Assembly (NCBI RefSeq): GCF_000003815.2 | Contig: NC_049997.1 | Span: 11,431,888 to 11,485,446 of the forward strand | Source: Branchiostoma floridae | Taxonomy: Eukaryota; Chordata; Leptocardii; Amphioxiformes; Branchiostomatidae | DNA length: 53,559 nt | Reading direction: 5' to 3' | In this document: positions 10,193-20,342 of the stretch, piece after piece | Layout: each line of letters starts with the position of its first letter | How positions within the stretch are numbered: the first letter of the stretch is position 1 | Notes under the pieces: model-generated | What the model saw: only the letters and a program-made list of their open reading frames with translations | The model's database searches: none | Told to the model about the DNA's origin: nothing | Made by a program: the position numbers and the translations under genes

Positions 10193-10199
10193 GCACTTG

Positions 10200-10571
10200 A
10201 TCCTTTAGTTTTTGTCCTTTAACATGCGGTAGGGAAGGCATGTTGTCTTGTTTTAATCAACGGTGTAGCAAACTAAAATGCACAAATGAAAACAACATTT
10301 CACAGATCCAACTTAAGGTCAGTGGCAGGTATGTCTTGCCTGGGGATGTTGCAAGTGGTTTGGCAAGTGACTGCACAACAATAGAACCAGTGAAGTGACG
10401 TAATATAATTATCATTTGATAATTGACTTTGTATGATTTTCGTGCTTAGTTTGTTTCGTCATTGAGAGTCGAGCTAGGCTGCCTTCGTTGTTCCTTTTGA
10501 CAACCGTAGTTTAAAGTCCTTACCCACATCAGGCCGTATTCACGTGTGTAAGATATCGTAACAGGAGAAGG
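10200..10571 (+). other. 5' flank of collagen C4-like gene
   Basis: These 370 bases precede the ATG at 10572. No TATA box was found at the expected distance. The last 40 bases are probably 5' UTR. A perfect E-box CACGTG lies near 10541. The promoter is inferred only from position. Confidence 0.3.
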
Positions 10572-10858
10572 ATGTCATCGGAGAAGCTGACTTTCGTTCG
10601 CGGGATGCCCGAGAGAAGCGCCCGCCGGGACCGAGCTGGCGGCCCGCCCGGGGCTCTGGTAGGTGTGCTGCTGGGGGCGAGCGCGGTGTTCGCCTCCGCC
10701 GTGGTGCTGGCCGTGATCGTGCAGAACATCGTGCACGAGATGGGAGAGCTCCGGGCTAGAGCGGAGAGGGATCGGGAAGACATCGCGAAACTCCTGCAAG
10801 AAACAGTATTTCTGAGGGAAAGGATCGTTGTGCGGAAACGAAAGCCGAGACGGAAGTT
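10572..10858 (+). CDS. Collagen C4-like gene, first coding exon (cut by gap)
   Basis: The exon opens at ATG 10572 and reads 95 codons before the N run. It encodes a basic N-terminal tail (residues 1-27), one hydrophobic span (about 28-54, from ALVGVLLG to VIVQNIV) and a charged coiled-coil-like helix (56-86). It ends in a dense basic cluster, RKRKPRRK. This is the layout of a type II membrane protein with a furin-like site, as in membrane collagens XIII, XXIII and XXV. The exon is GC-rich, unlike its flanks. The link to the C-terminal exon at 14634 is inferred from same strand, order and compatible type. The collagenous repeats expected between them are not in the visible sequence. It could instead be a separate gene. 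Confidence 0.6.
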
Positions 10859-10958
10859 NNNNNNNNNNNNNNNNNNNNNNNNNNNNNNNNNNNNNNNNNN
10901 NNNNNNNNNNNNNNNNNNNNNNNNNNNNNNNNNNNNNNNNNNNNNNNNNNNNNNNNNN
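10859..10958. other. Assembly gap, 100 N
   Basis: Exactly 100 N, a conventional size for a gap of unknown length. It cuts the first collagen C4-like exon, so missing exons may lie inside it. Confidence 1.
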
Positions 10959-11063
10959 GGTACCATAAGCAGTTGCGTGTAGCGCATAGATTACACAGCA
11001 GAGAGAGACTACGCCTTATAATCAGATACAAACCATGTTTCCCCACTTACAGCAAACTACTTG

Positions 11064-11281
11064 TAACACTAGTTCACCTTTATCCGCTGGGTAACCTTTA
11101 TTCGTTATGTTTACCCAAAAGGTATTGAGGGATATCAAGTCGACGGACGGTGGTTTCAAGATTTAATATGTTCAAACTATCGTAGTTTGAAACTATCGTC
11201 CGTCAACTTGATATCCCTAAATACCCGTTTTCGAAAGCAACGAATATAGGTTACCCTGCGGATAAAGGTGAACTAGCGTTT
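11064..11281. mobile_element. Hairpin MITE family A, copy 2 (best preserved)
   Basis: The terminal inverted repeats AACACTAGTTCACCTTTATC and GATAAAGGTGAACTAGCGTT pair over about 20 bp with one or two mismatches. Inside, GGGATATCAAGTCGACGGAC pairs with GTCCGTCAACTTGATATCCC. The centre is a short AT-rich loop near 11160-11185. The whole 218 bp can fold into one hairpin. Confidence 0.9.
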
Positions 11282-11654
11282 ACTGTAATAGGATCTAAAT
11301 CGTACGGGTAAATTTATATTTCCTATGTGTTTAACCTCACGATATGTACTTTCATTTCCAGAACTATTATACGAGGTCCCATTAAAAAGGAACGTTAGTG
11401 GCGTTGATTTTATAATGAAAAATAAAAATGAGCCTATTATAAAACCAATGGCAATTACTTTTTGAGGGAACCGCGGACTTCAAAGAAGCGAGAAGGGTAG
11501 GAATATGTGCACTAGATTACAGTATTGTAGCTTATACTCTATACAAACTGTATATCATACTGTTCAGGAGGTGCTGTGTATGTCCGCTGGGGCAGGAAGA
11601 CTTGTCCGTCTGGAGCAACAACCGTCTACTCTGGTGAGGTATTTTTCATATACA

Positions 11655-11785
11655 TGTAGCCTAATCTGCAGTACCGCTCCCTGCCGCCTCCACAAAAGTG
11701 CTAAATCGTCAAATTGCCACATTTCCCTATATATATTCGGCGATGAGAAAATCGTAAAGACTCACAAAAGGGCTTTTTAAATTTA
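11655..11785 (+). repeat. Dispersed repeat family C, copy 2 (partial)
   Basis: It shares CTGCAGTACCGCTCCC, GTCAAATTGCCA and AAAATCGTAAAGACTCACAAAAGGG-like marks with the copy at 16235-16590, in the same orientation. Only the inner third of the repeat is present. It lies directly beside the TTA-flanked element at 11799. Confidence 0.7.
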
Positions 11786-11798
11786 TTCTTGATACTTA

Positions 11799-12623
11799 GG
11801 CCATATTGATTTGATTATATGGATGACATCCGCGCTCGCACCAATTTTCGGCCATTTCCAAAAAAAAAAAAGTTTTCTACCACACAATAAATTGTGCAAA
11901 GCAGCTATAAAATGAGCACAGATATTCCGTACATAAAAAAAAAGATCAGAAAACAGATAACTAATGCCATAGAATGCCAAAATAAATCTAAAGTCAAAGA
12001 ATAACATGTGACAGAAAAAAATCTATTGTTGGTAGGGAGAGGTACCAGTACAGAAAATTCAGGTCCAGGGGATCATTTCCAGGTCCGGACCTAAACCTGG
12101 ACCTAATTGTCTGTGGAAACTTGAGAACTGGCAATACTCAAAACAATGGTAATTGGTCAATTTTGCATGCTACAAAGGAATCTGTTTGGTGGATTATTCG
12201 ACTCCCACTGTCTTTGTACCTTTGACTGTAGAAACTTGGTACAATTGACTATAAACTCTACTTGACTTGGCTCTTGTTGTCTTCTTGGCCCCGGTAAGAC
12301 CCCAAATGCCTGCCGACATAGTGTGTTCATTTTGTAATTGGCGAAACCTGTTCCTCTGATTTTTTTTTCAGGTCTGTTTTTTTTTCGGATTGGTCCAAGA
12401 AGAAAAAAAACTGTTTTGCACCCTTACGATTTACTGGCCCCTACACCTAACTGTTGGTATACCATACTATGTATGTTTAGTCCTATGTTCAACATTCCTG
12501 GCCACTTTGATTTCATACTGAAGGCAGCTTTTGTTTTTGGCCAAACTTTTTTTTTATTCGCTCGCTCGCATCAGTTTTGGAGTTCCCAGGGGATGTCATC
12601 CATATAATCAAATCAACATGGCC
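11799..12623. mobile_element. 825-bp TTA-flanked non-autonomous DNA transposon
   Basis: The left end GGCCATATTGATTTGATTAT is the near-perfect complement of the right end ATAATCAAATCAACATGGCC. Pairing continues through ATGGATGACATCC and, less well, past GCTCGC and a run of A. TTA lies just outside both ends (11796-11798 and 12624-12626). A TTA/TWA duplication is typical of PIF/Harbinger elements. No transposase frame is present. It sits in an intron of the collagen C4-like gene, if 10572 and 14634 are one gene. Confidence 0.8.
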
Positions 12624-12978
12624 TTATTTGAAAATACGAACATTTAGAATGAAGAATGACAATTATTGAAGAAATTTTGCATACAAAACAATGGCACGTT
12701 TCCTTTACAATTCGCCAATAAAAATGTTCTAGAAGTGTAACGCACATGTACCGTAAATTGTCACGTTCCGAGCCAGGGGTTGCCACATTCACATTTCATG
12801 TTATGAAAAAAGAAGACGTTCAACGAATGCAACTGTGTTTCTGTCTGTCTATCAATGAATATTTGTTCTTTAACGAGGTAACTTCGTTATGTTAGCAAAC
12901 TTGCAGAACTTTCCATTTTTCCGTGCGATTAAATCGAAGTGTACGAAGGACCATTGGGTCAAAACGTGTTTTAGCGAA

Positions 12979-13063
12979 AGAGCTGTGTGCTCACAGCAAA
13001 GGGGCTGCGTGCTCGGCGAAAGAGCTGTGCGCTCACAGCAAAGGGGCTGCGTGCTCGGCGAAG
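12979..13063 (+). repeat. 42-bp minisatellite, left arm of foldback element
   Basis: Two tandem 42-bp units, each made of two related 21-bp halves (AGCTGTGTGCTCACAGCAAAG and GGGCTGCGTGCTCGGCGAAAG types). The periodic open frames here are by-products of the repeat. Confidence 0.85.
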
Positions 13064-14282
13064 GAGCTCTGTGCACCAGGCTGAAGTTAGCCGCCGATTG
13101 GTACCCGCCGATCCAGCCGCCGATTCGTCATTTATAGACAAAACAAAGCATCATTCAGACGCCCATTCGAAGAAACTAAAAATTCCTGATATCCTTTAAA
13201 AGCCCATGAACTGCTGCATATTGTCTATTACCACCCAATATATGTAACTGATCCGTTATATATAATAACAGAAAGTATTATATCAGCGATTAAGCACAAA
13301 TAATAGGCCCAATCGGCGGCCAACTTCAGCCTGGTCTAAATTCGGCTGCCATACGGCTTGTAGAGCAATCTGCTACTTATCTAAACATGGCCCGTGAATT
13401 TTGAGACGAATTTAGATAGCGCAAACCCAAATGACGTATTCAAAACAAATATCAAATATTACGGGCCGGATTTCATTAATGAACTAGAGGGGAATTAACT
13501 CATAGGAAATACCCAAGCAAAGGGGGGCTAAAATCGGCTGCCAAAAGGCTTGTAGGGCAATCTGCTACGTATCTAAACGTGACCCGTTAACATTTAAGAG
13601 GAACTTATAGCTTATATACTAAATGAACTAGAGCTCAGTGCCGATTTCTTATAGACCAAACTGCTTCAACTCAATTAGCTCCTCTCTAGTTCATCAATTA
13701 AATCCGGCCCGTAAGATTTGATACTTGTATTGAATACGTTGGGGTATAACTATAAGCTATCTAAATTTGTCTTAAAAGTTCACGGACCACGTTTAGATAA
13801 GTAGCAGATTGCTCTTCAAGCCGTGTAGCAGCGTATTTTAGCGCCCCCTTTGTTTTGGTATTTCCTATTAATTCCCCCCTAGTTCATTAATTAAATTCGG
13901 CCCGTAACATTTGATATTTGTTTTGAATACGTTAGGGTATGCGCTATCTAAATTCGTCTTAAAATTCACGGGCCACGTTTAGATAAGTAGCAGATTGCTC
14001 TACAAGCCGTAAACGGGCAGCCGATTTTAGACCAGGCCGGAGTTGGCCGCCCAATTGGGTCTATTATTTGTGCTTAATCGTTGATATACTACTTTCTGTT
14101 ATCATTTATGTTTATATATACATATACCGGTAATAATAGACAACATGCAGCAGTTTTTGATATCCATTTAAGCTTTTAAAGGAAATTAGGAATTTTGGAA
14201 TGGGATGCTATGTTTTGTCTAATGACGAATCGGCGGCTGGATCGGCGGCTACCAATCAGCGGCCAGCTTCAGCCTGGTGTAA

Positions 14283-14560
14283 CAGCCCCTTCGCTGTGAG
14301 CACACTGCGGAGCTAAGTTCGCCGAGCACACAGCCCCTTTCCTGTGAGGCACAGCTCCTTCTCCGAGAACGCAGCTCCTTTGCTGTGAGCACACAGCTCT
14401 TTCTCTGTGAGCACACAGGTACTTCGCCGAGCACACAGCCATTTCGCTGTGAGCACACAGCTCGTTCGCCGAGCACGCAGCCCCTTTGCTGTGAGCACAC
14501 AGCTCGTTCGCCGAGCACGCAGCCCATTCGCTGTGAGCACACAGCTCTTTCGCTAAAACA
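14283..14560 (-). repeat. 42-bp minisatellite, expanded right arm of foldback element
   Basis: The same units as in the left arm, inverted and expanded to about six, with more variation between copies. Long repeat-coded frames on both strands (for example 14249-14605) come from the 42-bp period, which is a multiple of three. They are not genes. Confidence 0.85.
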
Positions 14561-14633
14561 CGTTTTGACCCAATGGTCCTTCGTAGAAGTGCGCACAAAT
14601 GTCAAGTTACGGTGTGGTTTTCTTGATTCTTAG

Positions 14634-15121
14634 GTGTGGCAGGAGGAACGTCTTACATAACCAGTACAGACGGCGGCGGCACCAACTATCAGTGTCTGCC
14701 GAACAACCCACAGTGGGGGAGGTATCAGGACGGAGTCAGCGGTTACAGCGCGTACATGTACGGAGCGGAATATCGGGTTGCTACAAACGCTCCGTTCGGC
14801 TCCACATCTCTTGATGCCCATGACGTCCCGTGTACAGTCTGCTACGTCCCAACCCGCGGCAGTAAGCTGATGATCCCCGCCCGTAACACCTGCCCCACCG
14901 GCTGGACGGAGGAGTACGATGGGTACCTCATGGCAGCTTCGTACACCCACACTGCCACAGAGTACGTCTGCATGGATGACAACCCTGAGACAGTACAAGG
15001 CGGGCAAGGAAGACAGACCTCAGCAACGCGGTTCTACCCCGTGGAAGCCCGCTGTGGTGCCCTGCAGTGTCCTAACTACGTGGAAGGGAGGGAACTCACT
15101 TGTGTCGTCTGCACCAAATGA
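14634..15121 (+). CDS. Short-chain collagen C4-like protein, last exon
   Basis: The acceptor TTGATTCTTAG ends at 14633. The exon then reads GT GTG GCA GGA, so a phase-1 intron precedes it, and runs to TGA at 15119-15121. It encodes about 162 residues with the marks of the C-terminal domain of short-chain collagen C4-like proteins of sponges, cnidarians and lancelets: GGGTNYQCLP, a YGAEYR block, DVPCTVCYVPTR, CPTGWTEEYDGYLM, THTATEYVCMD and the end ELTCVVCTK. Eight or more Cys suggest a disulfide-bonded extracellular domain. Collagen repeats should lie upstream but are not visible. The family match is from memory of its motifs and is strong; the exact function is unknown. Confidence 0.85.
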
Positions 15122-15341
15122 GACTTCAAATCACCGTGATAACCTTCACATATAAACTAAACGTACTGTCTATCGTGCAATTGTGACAGCAATGGCACAC
15201 AAAGTTAGTTATAGATATATGTAACGTTATAATTTTTGTCTGTTTGCAAGTTTTGCTTGGCTTAAGATTAAATTCAGCTCATATTTGCCCCCTTCCACTA
15301 CGAATGGAGAAACAGACTGCACATCAACTGTACATGTCAGA

Positions 15342-15347
15342 AATAAA
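15342..15347 (+). terminator. Polyadenylation signal of collagen C4-like gene
   Basis: AATAAA lies 221 bases after the TGA at 15121. It is the first canonical signal downstream on this strand, so it is the probable 3' end of the transcript. Confidence 0.6.
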
Positions 15348-15399
15348 ATCATGATAACCATCTAGCCTACATGCATCGATGATATCTAATAGTTTCTAC

Positions 15400-16230
15400 T
15401 TTTTTTCTGTCTCTTCAGTTTAAAAGATCTTAGTAAACTTGGCGTAAACAGCCTTTTGTTCGATGTTCTTATGATATACATATTTTCCAATGCACACAGG
15501 TAATACATGTAACGTTATGTAGTTTATCCAAATGAATTTCTTGTTACTGCATGCAATGAAAAGCACACTCTCCACCATTTTGTATTGTTTTCCTTATAAT
15601 GGTACTTTGGGCCGATGCTTTGGCTGAATCGTTAAGAAAAGTCAAACCAGTCAATAGTGACCGGTAAAGGGACTTCTAGTAGTTATGAAAGTAAGTACCG
15701 TAGAAAACGTTCATCGCTATAGCCAAGACAGTGCATTCTGCCTAACAATTCTATATCCATATCTATCTAAACTGGTAGTTCATGTAACTTGATGCAAGCT
15801 TTTACTAGGCGGCGGAAGGACGGGGTTGAATACTGAACGTTATGTAACGTTAACTATGTTATAAAAAAGTTTTCCACCATTGACTGGTTTTGTGAGTTGT
15901 ACGTTTTGTGTGTGTTTACTTCAGTGGAATACGACTGTTGACCGGGCAGTACTGGATTTGTTGGAGTATGTAACTATATATATGAAGAGGGTAACATAAA
16001 GAAGATATCTCCAGATCGTATAGAGATTAGTTTGCTACACCGCCTTCGAAATTAAGACAAGCTACCTCATCTCCAAGCAGATGTTAGGGTGCAAGATTGC
16101 TATGTCTTCTAACTAACGGTCTCGCTTCTTTGTCCCATGTAAACAGATGAACAGTTGAGTAAAATACCAAAGTTCCTAATATAATGCGGATTAGGAGCAC
16201 ACACATAGCTAACCTGCTCATTACGTACAA
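15400..16230. other. Intergenic stretch
   Basis: No gene is seen. The motif TAACGTTA or GTAACGTTAT occurs repeatedly here and onward (15508, 15838-15852, 18114, 18364). A TCTCCAAGCAGAT box at about 16071 matches the ends of small elements seen at 16911 and 27771. Confidence 0.5.
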
Positions 16231-16234
16231 GATA

Positions 16235-16590
16235 TGATGTATACATGAATGTAGGGGCGCTTCGACTGGCGGACATGGTGTTACAGGGGCTCCTCGCGCG
16301 GCGCCTAAAAATCGATCTTCGTATGCCAACTAGTGTCTTAAAGGTCATTCTAGATGTAGGTAAAGATGTCTGGATCTATTTGGGAAAGTTTTCACTTGCT
16401 TTAGCTTCATTCCTTGAATATTTCCACATTTCAAAAGTCGAGTCGATATACCCTATCATAGCCCAAACTGCAGTACCGCTCCCGGCCGCGTCCGCAAAAG
16501 TGGCTAAAACGACCGTCAAATTGCCAAATTTCCGACTTTTCGGGAATGGGGAAATCGTGAAAGGCTCGCAAAGGGGTTTTATTTATTAGA
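16235..16590 (+). repeat. Dispersed repeat family C, copy 3 (reference copy)
   Basis: This is the inverted counterpart of 20343-20695. Shared blocks in reverse order are TGTAGGGGCGCTT, GGTCATTCTAGATGTA, AAGATGTCTGGA, CTGCAGTACCGCTCCC, CGACCGTCAAATTGCCAAAT, GGGGAAATCGTGAAAGGCTC and GCAAAGGGG. No coding potential was recognised. The ends are not sharp enough to find a target-site duplication. Confidence 0.8.
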
Positions 16591-16599
16591 CTTAGTGGA

Positions 16600-17742
16600 C
16601 TTTTTTTCGGGAAATTAGACCATTTATAGTGAAAAATGACAATGCATAAGATAGTTCACGAACAAAACCATGGCATATTAGGTCATAAATGACATCTTTC
16701 CTTTGCAATTTACTCTTCAATGTAAGTTAGAGTGTACATGTCCTGTAAATTGTCACGTTCTGAAGGACTACCCTATCCAAAATTATTCTTATGTGTGAAT
16801 CAATATTATGCAAAGATGTTTTTGTCTGTGTGTTTATCAATAGCGCCGTTTTCTCTTCCCACACGAGGTAAGGTGTAGCCGTGTAGCCGCCTATGGAATG
16901 TAATATTTAATCTCCAAGCAGATCTTGCTGTGGCATAAGAAAGTATATCATAAGCTTGGGAATGAGTTTAGCTGGCAGAGGAGTTTCTTTGCGGCACAGC
17001 GGGTAGAGATTAGTAATATAACCTTGAGCGCCGGGAGCAGTTTGGTGTGGTTGGTGGAAGAAGACATATAGTGTAGAAGTTAGTTTGTTATCCTGCGTTT
17101 TGAAACAATACAACCTACAGTGTACGTGTCTCCTGATGAAGGAAAATTATAAGAAATACATTGGGTTAGCTTTTGCCAAAATGAGTGTACAGAATGGATG
17201 TCTTAATTCCTTGCAAAGGTTATACTACGATAGGAGAGTGCCTAGACATGTATTCTTTTCATATTTAACAGGTTTTTTTTTACTGTAGCTAATTGCAATA
17301 AACGCAGTTCGACTGATTAAGATAATGTTATGTTATGTGACAGCAGCTTGTAACTGAATCTAATTAAATGAGAGTACATTGTCATTATCATAATTTATCA
17401 TGTAAATTTAACGTTCTCCTTATAGACGCTATCGTTAACAAAGTTAAATACATTTCATGTAAGACACATTAATGTATTGTTATGATATATTTTCGTAATT
17501 CTGGGCAATTAATTGGGGATTGGTGTTAAGGTGTCAAAATGTGTTGTGGTTGTGTACATGTAATAAACCACAAGTAAAAGCCTCTCAGTCTGACTTCATA
17601 TAAAGGTAACGCGATGATTGTGTACTTTGATTCTCACGGCAGGTTGTACTTCAATATGTCTTAGACATATTATTACTAGTCTGTTTGATGTCTTGGAGAT
17701 GACTTGGTTTTTAGTGTCGATGATCTTGGGACATCTCGAATC
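16600..17742. other. Intergenic stretch
   Basis: AT-rich sequence with short chance frames only. A TCTCCAAGCAGAT box lies near 16911. No gene, RNA or clear repeat boundary is visible. Confidence 0.5.
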
Positions 17743-18724
17743 TTAAGGTTCCCTCTCACTTGACGTGCGGCACGCTTGCGGCATTGCTGCGTTCGTTAAC
17801 TGCGGCACTGTTGTGTTAATTTCGCCGATTTTGTCTTGCACTCACACTGACGTGCGGCACTGTTGCGTTTCTAGACTAAATGAACATGTTATTGACAATT
17901 GCAGCGTTGTCAATTTATGAAAAATCACCGTAAAATGATGAGAATGCCCCAAAATGAGATTTATAATGAAAAGATTTCCCTTCTGATAATGAATTATATG
18001 GTACATATGCTATAAGTAACCTTGAAAGACTTTTACAGTAAAGGAAATGACCCAAATGAACGGACACGAACTATATACCAGATTTCACTCGATGTGTACG
18101 TTTTGCACCATGTAACGTTATGTGTAATTATGTATGTTTATATGTTTATTCACCAATTTTGCAAATTTCTAAAATGAAAATGTTTGATATTTCATACTTT
18201 TTTTGTATGACGCTGAGTATTTTCATTGTCGGCGGATGGCTTGCCAGCCTATTGATGTCTAAGTCTATCATATTTGTAAAAAGTGAGAAAAATATGGCCC
18301 ATGGGTCTGAATGACTGCAATTTTGTATTTTATCGGTGGCAGGCTACCAGCAATGATTAGCTTGTAACGTTATAACGCAAACGCAAACTCGTTATCATCC
18401 ACCATAAATAATTTCTTTTTGAACGTTGTACGATAACCTTTATCTCTACATCCGTAGGTTAATCGATAAACCAGTTACTTATTTTTTGTTTTCAAGTATA
18501 AAATACTGACCTACTTTCCATTAAATAAATCAAAAGATGTATTTTTAAGTTAACTCTGAATACGGATACAAGGTAAGTTTTCTGGAATTCGCAGTGTTTT
18601 AACTGGATCGAAAACCACTGTAAAATTATTAGAAATACATCTAAAATAGTTTTTCGGTGATAAAATGATGTTTAGTTTTGATTCTTGGTGTAAAATAGGC
18701 AAAATATATCCTTGATACTGTTTG

Positions 18725-18812
18725 GGGCATGGTGGCGGCACTGTTGGGGCATTGTTGGGGCACCGTTGGGGCACCGTTGGGGCACTGTTGCGGCACTGTT
18801 GCGGCATCTTGC
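18725..18812 (+). repeat. Short GTTGGGGCAC-type tandem repeat
   Basis: Units of 10-12 bp related to GTTGGGGCAC and GTTGCGGCAC are repeated about eight times inside the Harbinger-like element. They explain the Ala/Gly-rich or Pro/Asn-rich frames on the two strands. Confidence 0.8.
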
Positions 18813-18857
18813 CACTTGCGTTATTTTTAAACTTTTTAAAAAACATCGCGCTTGCAA

Positions 18858-18920
18858 GCGGCACTTCTAGGTTTGCTTGCGGCACCTCTAGGTTTGCTTG
18901 CGGCACCTCTAGGTTCCGTG
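18858..18920 (+). repeat. 21-bp tandem repeat, three copies
   Basis: Three consecutive 21-bp units beginning GCGGCAC and containing TCTAGGTT lie in the right subterminal part of the Harbinger-like element. Confidence 0.85.
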
Positions 18921-19457
18921 GGGGTACATCTGCGTTTTCGAACGCAGCAATGCCGCAAGCGTGCCGCACGTCAAGTGAGAGGGGGCCTTTACACTCCTGA
19001 AGCAGAAACATTGAAAGGTAAAGTACGTACCCTTATCTTCCTGGCGAGGTAATACTTTTGTTATACTTTACATGTATTTATATTTCTGTTGTTTACATTG
19101 AGTATAAACTGATAGGCCCAACATGTATCAGCGCAAAATCAAAACTTGTAGGGAAACTTATAATCGCCAAACCGTAATCATGCGAAGACATGTGGTAAGA
19201 TTCATTCTATTACACTAGACTCATTACACAAAATAAATGCAATATCTACATCTCAATAGCAACAGACAATCAATTGCACAAACTTGCGTTAATGTGTCCT
19301 ACATGGTATACATCTAACACTGTCTGTTAACGCTAGCATCTTTACGCAGAACGCCAAATTCAAATTGATAAATTATGAAAATGACACATTGTGCTCCATT
19401 TTATCACTGAGTTACCAGTTTCATTCCTATCACATAACATATCATTTTGCTTCAGAA

Positions 19458-19930
19458 ACTTACTTACTTACTTACTCCGGCGAGCTCGCTCGGAGTCTCC
19501 ACATAACCAGTTTCCTCCACCCCTCTTTGTCATCCATCGCTGCGGGAAGTTGTTGCAGGTCCAAACCGCTGTCTTCAGCAAGCTGCTTAGTGTATGACTT
19601 ACGCGGTCTTCCCCTGCCCCTGTTTCCGTGGTTCGGATTCCACAGTAACAGTTTGTGCACTACTTCATCCTTTTTCCTCCAGCAGTGACCTGCAAAACGC
19701 AGTCTCCTTTGCCGAATAGTTTCGGCTTTCGGCGGTATATCCTTGTAAAGGACTTTGTTTTTAATTTTTTTTTTCTCCATGAGATCTTTAGGACAGTTCT
19801 CAGCATTCTCGTATATGTGCCGTTGAGTCTTCTCTCTAGGGCTTTTGTCAGAGTCCAACATTCTGACCCATAGAGGAGAATTGACTCTACTGCTGCTCTA
19901 AAGAAACTGATTTTAGTTGTTGGACTTAAA
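19458..19930 (-). pseudogene. Non-LTR retrotransposon 3' end (RT C-terminus), frameshifted
   Basis: On the - strand the frame from about 19915 reads FRAAVESILLYGSECWTLTK and continues to LKISWR. It then meets a run of A near 19767-19776 that shifts the frame. The second frame (ending 19472) carries RRLRFAGHCWRKKDEVVHK, NRGRGRPRKSY and DKEGWRKLVMWRLRASSPE. These are typical C-terminal blocks of animal LINE ORF2 proteins, after the reverse transcriptase core. The 3' end is a short (GTAA)n tail (ACTT repeats on the + strand at 19458-19476), as in RTE/CR1/L2-type elements. The copy is 5'-truncated, as usual, and inactive. Confidence 0.88.
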
Positions 19931-20342
19931 TCGAAACACTTTATTGCAATTAGGTACAGCCAACACTTGCTTCAAATGTGAAAACATTAGGTGCTCACAC
20001 ATCTTGTCAACTTTTTGCGATACCTTCATTCTGTGCTCCTCTTTAGTCAAAATCTGCCAAGTATTTTCATATCTTTAAGCACACCTTCAGTACACAGAAT
20101 GCCATTCTGACTCTAGTTAATCTAGTTAATCTGCCCCCTCCTGTCCGCAAAAACAGAACACTAAATCGTTTCATTTTTAAGCGGTCATTCAAAACGGCTC
20201 CTGTGCCCAAAGTTCTGCATCGGCACAAAGAATCCATGCAACTTAAGGGAAACATTTATGACCTGGCTTTGTTTGGGAAGTTGCTATTCTTTGGTTTTTG
20301 TCATCTTTTTGTCATAAAAGAGGAAAATAAGCCTAAAGTAAT
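19931..20342. other. Intergenic stretch
   Basis: No gene is recognised. The stretch lies between the LINE fragment and a copy of repeat family C. Confidence 0.5.

Larger units (their letters stand above)
12942..14585. mobile_element. 1,644-bp foldback element with GAAGTG duplication
   Basis: The left arm starts TACGAAGGACCATTGGGTCA and the right arm is its reverse complement. Pairing continues through the GTTTTAGCGAAAGAGC boxes, a minisatellite, GCCGCCGATT boxes and a long inner part (13290-13620 with 13690-14060), so almost the whole element is an inverted repeat around about 13650. GAAGTG flanks both ends directly (12936-12941 and 14586-14591). The left outer arm is about 191 bp and the right about 365 bp; the excess matches about four extra 42-bp units. 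No transposase is present. The right end is 42 bp from the splice acceptor of the last collagen C4-like exon. Confidence 0.9.
17746..18988. mobile_element. 1,243-bp Harbinger-like non-autonomous element
   Basis: The left end AGGTTCCCTCTCACTTGACG and the right end CGTCAAGTGAGAGGGGGCCT are inverted repeats with two mismatches. Pairing continues inward over TGCGGCACGCTTGCGGCA and TTGCTGCGTTCG. TTA flanks both sides (17743-17745, 18989-18991), as for PIF/Harbinger insertions. The inside is AT-rich apart from GC-rich minisatellites near each end. No transposase frame is present. Confidence 0.85.

Noticed and set aside
12060-12110. Possible collagen Gly-Pro fragment (CCAGGTCCGGACCTAAACCT)
   Set aside because: Gly does not recur every third residue, the piece is short and palindromic, and it lies inside the TTA-flanked element.
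12870-13199. Several overlapping Cys/Gly/Arg-rich frames
   Set aside because: They are produced by the 42-bp minisatellite of the foldback element, whose period is a multiple of three.
12979-14560. CRISPR-like direct repeats
   Set aside because: The units are contiguous, without unique spacers, and the genome is eukaryotic.
14249-14633. Frames of 75-118 codons with repeated ERAVCSQ or AHSEGA phrases
   Set aside because: They arise from the same minisatellite in the right arm. They have no start or splice context and open on both strands.
18550-19052. Frames on both strands with repeated VPQ or GTVGALL phrases
   Set aside because: They are coded by the short tandem repeats within the Harbinger-like element.
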